64,000 bases of DNA from Gymnopilus junonius (lineage: Eukaryota; Basidiomycota; Agaricomycetes; Agaricales; Galerinaceae): assembly GCA_015501075.1 (NCBI GenBank), contig JADNYJ010000112.1, forward strand, positions 62,001 to 126,000. The letters run 5' to 3'. The notes under the pieces were generated by a model. It had not been told where the DNA came from and made no database searches. It saw only the letters and a list, made by a program, of their open reading frames with translations. The first letter of the stretch is position 1. Every line of letters begins with the position of its first letter. Positions 57,593 to 64,000 of this stretch are shown here, in pieces. The position numbers and the translations under genes were made by a program.

Positions 57593-59084
57593 TCTGAAGA
57601 GCGAGTTTAAGACAATGAAATTCAATTTTATCGCATTTCACTGTTGTTTCAGTTGCCACTTTTGGGCAGACTAAAACAGTTGTTGCACCTGTGACCACTG
57701 ACTGGTCGCCATAAAGAGAGACTCTCGATATGACCTGGAAACTAGGATGTTCTGTGAGTGAGCCAGCGTTACGTTGTTACGTGTGTTTCCGAGCATTCCT
57801 CAGAGAGGGCCCAGGGAGATGAAACTTGTTACTTGGCCCATGATGGTCGTCGCGTTCATCCCTCTGCTTCTCACTGTGCCCATCTGCTTCAAAATGTCCA
57901 CGATGTCATCTTCAAATGCTCACAAAGGAAAGGGTCCATGAGCTGCAAAATAAGCTTTGAATGTCGATCGAGAGGAAGAAAGTGATAAGTTGTTTGGGTC
58001 GACCAGCAGGGCTGTTCCATATGACGAATATCAGGTCTGTCTACACTTTCTTTCCTAAATGTCTCTCTTATATACCCACATTATCCACGCTTTTTCTCTG
58101 CCTGAACAGAATGTGTATATGGACATTTGTGCTGCACATAAGAAGATTTGCTGATGAAATCTCCCTGCTGGACAATCCCTTCGACGCGCTCAGCCAAAGC
58201 TGGCGCCTTCTTAATTAGGGTCACCTGCTACGAAGAGAGTACGGAAATGTCCGAAGGCTCGTAGCACTGAGCGCTTACAAGTTGCAGATTCTATGACATG
58301 ATTTTCTGTTGAAATTTCGAACAATGTGATCTTACTAGTATGTGCACCCAATGTCCAATAAATGCAGGTCTGTGGACTGCATTCACTGGTAGCTTGGAGG
58401 TGAACTGACCTCGAAACGGCTCTCCCGCCCACGGCAGCTTATGATACTTATCTTGCTACCACTCCTACTTCTGTCACAGCAAGGTATCAACCAAAGCAAT
58501 GAAGGTATGAACGTTTCTTGGACTTCGTGAATTAATTTTACCAGTAACTTCACGCTTCTTTTCAAGAAGAATTTACATCAACTTTCTGCTCTTAATTTCC
58601 CTTAGTGATGTGCCGCATCTGGCATGGTCTTCGCCTGAAAGCCCCGGCTTTGGCTTACGCAAACCTTGAGCTAACCAAAAGCCGAAAGTCAGGCTTCTGT
58701 AAGCCAAAGAGTCAAAAAGCTAAGATCATCACAGCCCCTTGAAGGAAGGATACTGGCGAATTTCATCATGTACGTGGTATTCATGATATCTGGAATTCAT
58801 CGCAAGCATTATTACGAAATGTACTCAACTCCTCCTCTTCTTCCTCTTCTCCACCTCCACACCGGGATGTGATTAATACGAGCTCTTTATAATAGATAGA
58901 TACGACATTGCAGTGCAGGGGCTTTCAATGGTTAACAATCGAATTTTTATTGAAAAGCTACCTATTCTCTTTGATATTCTGCCGATGGGAGTCAGTGTGA
59001 GGCCCAGTTGATATAAATCGTAGCAGAAAAAAGGAAAAGAATATAGAATACAAAATGGGCCAACAAATAAAGGAATCCAGGAAA
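57593..59084. other. Intergenic with inverted repeat
   Basis: No gene recognised. Holds the J4 promoter and the 11-bp inverted repeat listed separately. Short frames are unsupported. Confidence 0.35.
58648..58709. repeat. 11-bp perfect inverted repeat
   Basis: ctttggcttac at 58648-58658 is the exact reverse complement of gtaagccaaag at 58699-58709, with a 40-nt loop. The inner sequence adds related words (ccaaaagccgaaag). A stable hairpin is expected in either strand. Confidence 0.7.
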
Positions 59085-59299
59085 TCCCACACACGAACCG
59101 AATTTAAATGCAGAACACGCGACAACCACAGCGTCTGGGTCTCGCGCAATGCTGCAAGAGCTGGAAACCGATATTGCTGCCGGTATCAGAAATTTACTTT
59201 GACGTGGACGCTTAGCCGCCAGAGCTTGAAAAAAATGCATTTGAGCAGTAGGAAGATCATCAGGTAAGCGGCCAGGGAACTTGAAAGGGAGACCTGCAT
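59085..59299 (-). pseudogene. Truncated Rossmann-like copy J5
   Basis: Minus-strand fragment matching J3 exon 1: the anchor region (TTCCCTGGCC onwards), CTGGCGGCTAAGCGTCCAC for the LWRLRVH residues and GACCCAGACGCTGTGGTTG for DPDAVVVA. The segment equal to J3 residues SPVFIEP through KMKKVL is deleted and the remaining parts fall in different frames. Everything after exon 1 is missing. It stands just downstream of F-box 2, as J3 stands just downstream of F-box 1. Confidence 0.8.
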
Positions 59300-59500
59300 T
59301 TAAGGCAGGAAAGGAGACTAAACCACTTGTTCTCCGATCACTTCTTCATCCCACTCACAGTCTCCGAAAAAAGGAACACGAATTTTAATAAATTTTATTA
59401 CCGGAGAGGGGACACTACGTAGTGTACCAAACATGCGACAGACCCGCTTTGCAGCTCGTGACTAGTTAGCGTACTTCATTGACTTCGTGGAAGTATGTGT

Positions 59501-60829
59501 TCAAACTCGGTAAAACTTGGCGTGCAGCGCAATATGCGACCGCCTTGATGCTAGAGGCAATTGCTCTGCCATCCAGCCTTCTAGTTGGTCGTTCGGATAT
59601 CCTTCGTTTATGTCATTCAACTCGTTCTCGTCCAGGTCGGATTCCGGTTCGTAGAAGTAATAAATTTGAATATCGATCTTGAGCTTTTTATTGTTGGAAA
59701 GTCTTACCATGGTCGAGTCCACCATACGCCAATTGTACTCTGCCACGCGACCCAAAGCACCGACACCTGGGCGCCTGTTGGCCACAACATGTAGTTCGAG
59801 GGTGATTTCTTCGATTTTGTTGTCATTAGATGACGTGTTTAGAAGAGCACATAAATCTTCCAGAGCGTCATCATGATCTTCCCAAGACAAGTCGATCTTG
59901 AAGGAGAGGATTTTGAGATTAGGAATCTCGCTTAAGTTAGCAAGATTAGCAATCCTGAGACGTCCTTCATCTAGAAAGGACATTCAGACATGGCCATGAG
60001 GTTCAAAACAAAAATGCTTACTACAAGAAATTTTGAGATGCTCCAGTGAGCTACGGCAAGCCTTTATGACTGGTCCGACACCAGCGATACAAAGCTCGTC
60101 TTCGAACTCGGTTTGAAATTTACGCAGGCAACTTGGATCGAGTGCAAATTTGGTGAGACGGTCGATAGTTGCAATGTAATTTGCTGGCCAAGAGAGAATC
60201 AATACGTGAAGTCGAGGAAGTAGGGAGGGGGTAGTCTCCGGATCATTTTTTGCGAGCGAGATACGGACCATGTCGAGCTTCACTAAGTTGCTGCAGTCAG
60301 CTATCCATCGGAAAGGCACGTTATCGATGCCATGGATGTCCAAGTTCCTGACGTGGGGCCCGATTACCTCAAGAACGCGTTGTGCTGAGTGGTCAGGTAT
60401 TCTGGGACGTATCCGTGCAGAGTCGAACTCAATGTCAAGTTGAGGATGACTCCTACCCTTTGAAGCCTTGGCAATGAGTTCCATCATACGAATGAAGTCG
60501 GGGTGATCGAAAGTCCAAAGGTTAGCTTTTTTGACGAAAAATACTAGAGTCCTAAAGTAGCCAGCGATCTTTGGATTTCTTTCAAGCATGTTTCGTTGAT
60601 CCCGGAGCTTCGTTACGGAGGAACTGTCGTTTTTGGAGAAACGAAATATTACATATGCGAATGAAATTTGTTGGGTACGAGGCCGAAAGTTTTTGGAAAT
60701 CAGGGCATAGCTAGAGAATTGAAAAGATTCAGAATTATCATCATCATCAGAATCAGAAAGAGAATCTATATCCTGAAGGATATCGACAATTTCATCGATT
60801 ATTTCCTGGGACAGCATAGAGAGGGACAT
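59501..60829 (-). CDS. F-box-like protein 2
   Basis: Exons 60829..60022 and 59970..59501 (51-nt phase-1 intron at the same place as in F-box 1; 425 residues). The start MSLSMLSQEIIDEIVDIL matches F-box 1; the upstream in-frame ATG (60871) would add 14 unrelated residues. The F-box-like part continues SYALISKNFRPRTQQISFAY and the body shares NPKIAGYFRTL, LWTFDHPDFIRMMELIAKAS, FRWIADCSNLVKLDMVRISL and the ending RRSHIALHAKFYRV. An Asp/Ser insertion (DSDDDDNSESF) sits in the first 50 residues, absent from F-box 1. Predicted SCF adaptor, substrate unknown. Confidence 0.82.
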
Positions 60830-61353
60830 GATTTTGGAGAGGCGATCTGGGCTGCAGCAGGAAACGTGCATCTATTCTTACTTTTTCTTAAGTAGTGAGT
60901 TACTTGACTGCACGCATTGTGCGGGGGACAATGACCAAGGAGCATCTCAGGAAGGCTTACATCGATATCGAGCGTGAAAATGGCAAGAATAGGGATACAT
61001 CGTACAATGTTTTCTCCTCCATTGTGGTTTACTACCCCAAAATAGAAAGAACGTAAGCTGGCATCCATATCCTGACAACAGAGCGAATCAGCAGTCAGTA
61101 GTTTTAGAATAGCACACCATCCGTCGAGAAGGAGTGCAGGGCTCGAACGGACAGCGATGGCCTTCCTTTGATTGTGAGTGCGTTTCATAAGAGCGTAAGG
61201 CAAAACATAGCCCCGCTGGTTTCAAAGCTGCGATTCGAAACGTGGGAAAGGATGGGTTGATGCGGCATAGGCGTAACCATCCACAGTGGACTGACTATAA
61301 ACACTCTTCATTCTTATACCCCTACGTCGACGAACACAATCCAAGCACCCATA
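60830..61353. other. Divergent promoter region, F-box 2 and MAPKK
   Basis: No gene recognised in this head-to-head space. Confidence 0.4.
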
Positions 61354-62857
61354 ATGTCTGTACCAGGTCTAGGATATACACCGCCCGCAGTCCCATTGCG
61401 AACGAAGCGAAATTTCAAGGCCCTTGTTCTTCCTGACGACCCCATCTTACCGCCTCCACAGAACCCAGTTGCGACGAGACCGGCACCACCACCTGGAGGC
61501 AAGAGACGGCCACCACCGTTGGGAGACGAGGGAGCACCCAATGGATTTGTTCTTGATCCAACGATCCCCATGGAAAGCCCAGCAACCGGTCGTCGCAGCG
61601 CAATGATCAACTCCCTTGCAAAGCTTGATCTTAAAGCGATGCCCAAACTTGATCTCAAGAACACAGATCTCAAAAAGCTTGCAGACTTGGGGCAGGGAAA
61701 TGGAGGCAGCGTTGAAAAGGTGGAACATCTGCCGACTGGGACCATCATGGCGAAGAAGGTGAGGTGGATTGATGTTGCGCTTTCGATCTTTCGCTGACCA
61801 AGATCTGCTATCATTAGATCGTCTTAATTGATGCGAAATCCTCCGTTCGAAAGCAAATTCTTCGCGAGCTGCAGATTATGCACGAATGCCATTCAGAATA
61901 TATCATCTCGTGCTATGGGTCTTTCCTGGCAGAGCCAAATATTTGCATTTGCATGGAGTTTATGGACAAGGGCTCATTTGACGGAATTTATCGAAAAATT
62001 GGAGCCATTCCCATTGACGTTGTATGTCTCGTGGCTCATTCGGTACTGGAGGGTTTGACATACCTCTACGACGTCCATCGGATCATCCATCGAGGTGAGT
62101 TCCTGTCAAAATTGCCCACGTCATAACTGACATTTCGTGAAGATATCAAGCCTTCTAACATTCTGTTAAATTCTGAGGGTTCTATCAAGCTATGCGACTT
62201 CGGCGTGTCAGGTGAATTGATTAACTCAATCGCTAATACGTTTGTCGGCACGTCCGTGTACATGAGCGTACGTGCTTCTCGTGGCCGTGTTTCACACAAC
62301 CTTCTCAACTGCAGTTTTTTAGCCGGAGCGTATTCAAGGGGCTGAATACTCGATCAAATCTGACATCTGGTCCCTTGGTATCACCTTAATCGAGCTTGCT
62401 ACTGGGAGGTTCCCCTTCTGCGACACTCTCGAGGATGATGATGACCTATCCGACCTCGACGAGGACCACGAAAGCAACTTCGACAACGAGAAATACAATA
62501 AGACGCCGACTCACCGTGACTCTACTTTCGGATTCAACAAAAAGCAAGGACGCGTCTGAGCAAGAATATAAATCTGCAAGAAGACAGTCTATCCTCTATG
62601 AGTATTATTGAATTGATGCATCAAATCGTGCGGGAACCGGCGCCGAGGTTAGGTCCACATTCGAGGAAGAGGCAGAGGAGTTCGTGGATGCATGTTTAGT
62701 CAAGGATCCCGATGAACGTCATAGTCCAAAACACTACTGGTAAGTTTTTCCCTTCAACAAGGCGGAATGTACTGATAATTGTTTGAAGGAGTACCGATGG
62801 ATGGACGATGCAAGGGACTCTACATTTAATCTTCAGGGTTGGACCAGTACCTTTTGA
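61354..62857 (+). CDS. MAP kinase kinase, Ste7-type
   Basis: Exons 61354..61758, 61818..62094, 62143..62267, 62323..62739, 62789..62857. The N-terminus has a MAPK docking motif ([12 protein letters not shown]) and a Pro-rich segment. Kinase motifs: [12 protein letters not shown] with the lysine in AKK, the catalytic loop [19 protein letters not shown], an activation segment SIANT with MAPKK phospho-sites, and MSPERIQG. An Asp-rich insert follows the kinase core, then [37 protein letters not shown] and the Ste7-type end [19 protein letters not shown]. It should phosphorylate a Fus3/Kss1-type MAPK in mating or filamentation signalling. Frame breaks near 62550, 62662 and 62738, each fixed by one added base. 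Confidence 0.85.
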
Positions 62858-64000
62858 AGACACTTCAAGCCAACCAACTTTACCACAATTTATCTTACCC
62901 GTCAATATCTCAACTCCGTTTATTTATCGTGTATCAGTTTTTTCTTCTTCTTGTCATGCATTACAATGGATTACGCGCAATTTTTTTGTATTTTAGGTAA
63001 AAGTTTAAGCTGTGAAATAATCATCTACCTCCTTTTCATAGGACGCACGTACACTGGTAAACTTCTGTTCCCTCTATATATATATACCTGCGATATTTTC
63101 TTAATTCAAGCTGTGACCCCTGATATACTCAACAGGACAACTTCAGTCAATCCTGTACTTTTCGGCGCTCGCCCACAGGTTGAAGATTGTCAAGGCGACT
63201 AAGCAGTGACAATGTCAGATGGCGAGTGAACATTACATATGGGATAAGGACACAAGTATTCATTAGTACGTTTTTATTCACCTTCATCCAGCTGACAGCC
63301 CTAAAGCGCTAGATATTGTGACCCGGGACTGGCTGACATGGTCGGCTGGCTAAATCGTCATTCCCCATTTGTGCTGAGCGTTCCTTTTGCTTATAATTAA
63401 GCCTACCTTTCTTTGCATCGGCTGTTCAAGACGATATAGGAATGAAATATGATGAATCGATTCTCGGTAAGCGCGCTGTGATATGCAAATAAGCACAAGA
63501 TGGTAAAATCGCACATTCATGATGCAAAGTGGAGCTTATGAATGACATATTCATTTGTCTTGAAACGCTCAATAAACATACGTGCGTTGAATCAGTTAAT
63601 ATGCCGTAGTATGTACTACTTACAAATCTCCTACTAAGTGTGCTTTTCACTTCCGATTGGTAAAGAAATAGGTACCATCACACTACCCTCCTCTGCGCGA
63701 CCAAATGTCTTCCAGTGGCACGCATACAATTATACCTTGTTCGATTTCTTTGTAATTTCCATAATTCCTAATGCTCTTCTGCCAAGTAATCCCGTTTACT
63801 CGTAAGATCTCTCATTCGCGGCTTTACGGGTAAGTCAGGTCACCGACACTGTTTATCTTTATGCGACTGCGTGTTTGTCGCAGACTGTTGATTTATTAGC
63901 GCCGTTTCTTTGACAACAAAATCGGTGTGTGTGCTTGCCTAGTTTCTGTTTATAATATTATGGGCGGTCAGGCCTCAGGAATGACTGATTAAGCCTGATG
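62858..64000. other. Right edge, no gene recognised
   Basis: AT-rich. A TATATATATA stretch lies at about 63076-63087. Short frames without family resemblance. Confidence 0.4.

Noticed and set aside
1..64000. tRNA, rRNA, CRISPR array or recognisable transposase
   Set aside because: Looked for; nothing meeting a reasonable pattern was seen by eye. A covariance-model scan was not possible here.

Overview
The window looks like nuclear DNA of a basidiomycete fungus, most likely an agaricomycete. Genes are dense, multi-exon and split by short introns (mostly 49-90 nt, GT-AG). Content includes two CYP63-like P450s, two short-exon MARVEL-like membrane proteins, F-box proteins and conserved eukaryotic housekeeping genes. 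I saw no rRNA, recognisable tRNA, transposon or CRISPR. All exon models come from reading splice sites and comparing paralogues inside the window; no database search was run.

Layout. 1.3-5.1 kb: five tiny paralogous genes of about 75-110 residues, all with one intron at the same place, whose sequence pattern recalls the VHL beta domain. 5.7-6.6 kb: a SET/NAP histone chaperone. 7.0-9.2 kb: a decayed copy of the TFIIIC subunit gene found intact-looking at 21.5-25.5 kb on the other strand. 9.7-10.0 kb: a small cysteine-rich secreted protein. 10.9-17.7 kb: two long, low-complexity proteins. 18.0-20.8 kb: two tandem membrane-anchored Rossmann-like proteins. 25.9-31.6 kb: two tandem P450s. 31.9-32.8 and 35.3-36.1 kb: two four-helix membrane proteins. 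37.7-40.8 kb: an F-box gene followed by a Rossmann-like membrane protein; the same pair reappears inverted at 56.3-60.8 kb, where one extra Rossmann-like copy is a fragment. 41.5-43.1 kb: a membrane-anchored methyltransferase-like protein. 45.8-48.7 kb: a Ser/Thr-rich single-pass membrane protein. 50.1-51.7 kb: a third P450. 53-53.8 kb: a MYND-finger fragment. 54.5-55.9 kb: an Rpn14/PAAF1-type WD40 protein. 61.4-62.9 kb: a Ste7-type MAPKK.

The genes do not form one obvious pathway. Conserved genes (TFIIIC, MAPKK, Rpn14, SET) sit among lineage-specific families growing by local, often inverted, duplication. A second theme is data quality: many genes, including conserved ones, are interrupted by single-base frameshifts, nearly all missing one base and several at homopolymers. 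These look more like consensus errors than mass pseudogenization, so gene models with frameshifts should be read as provisional.
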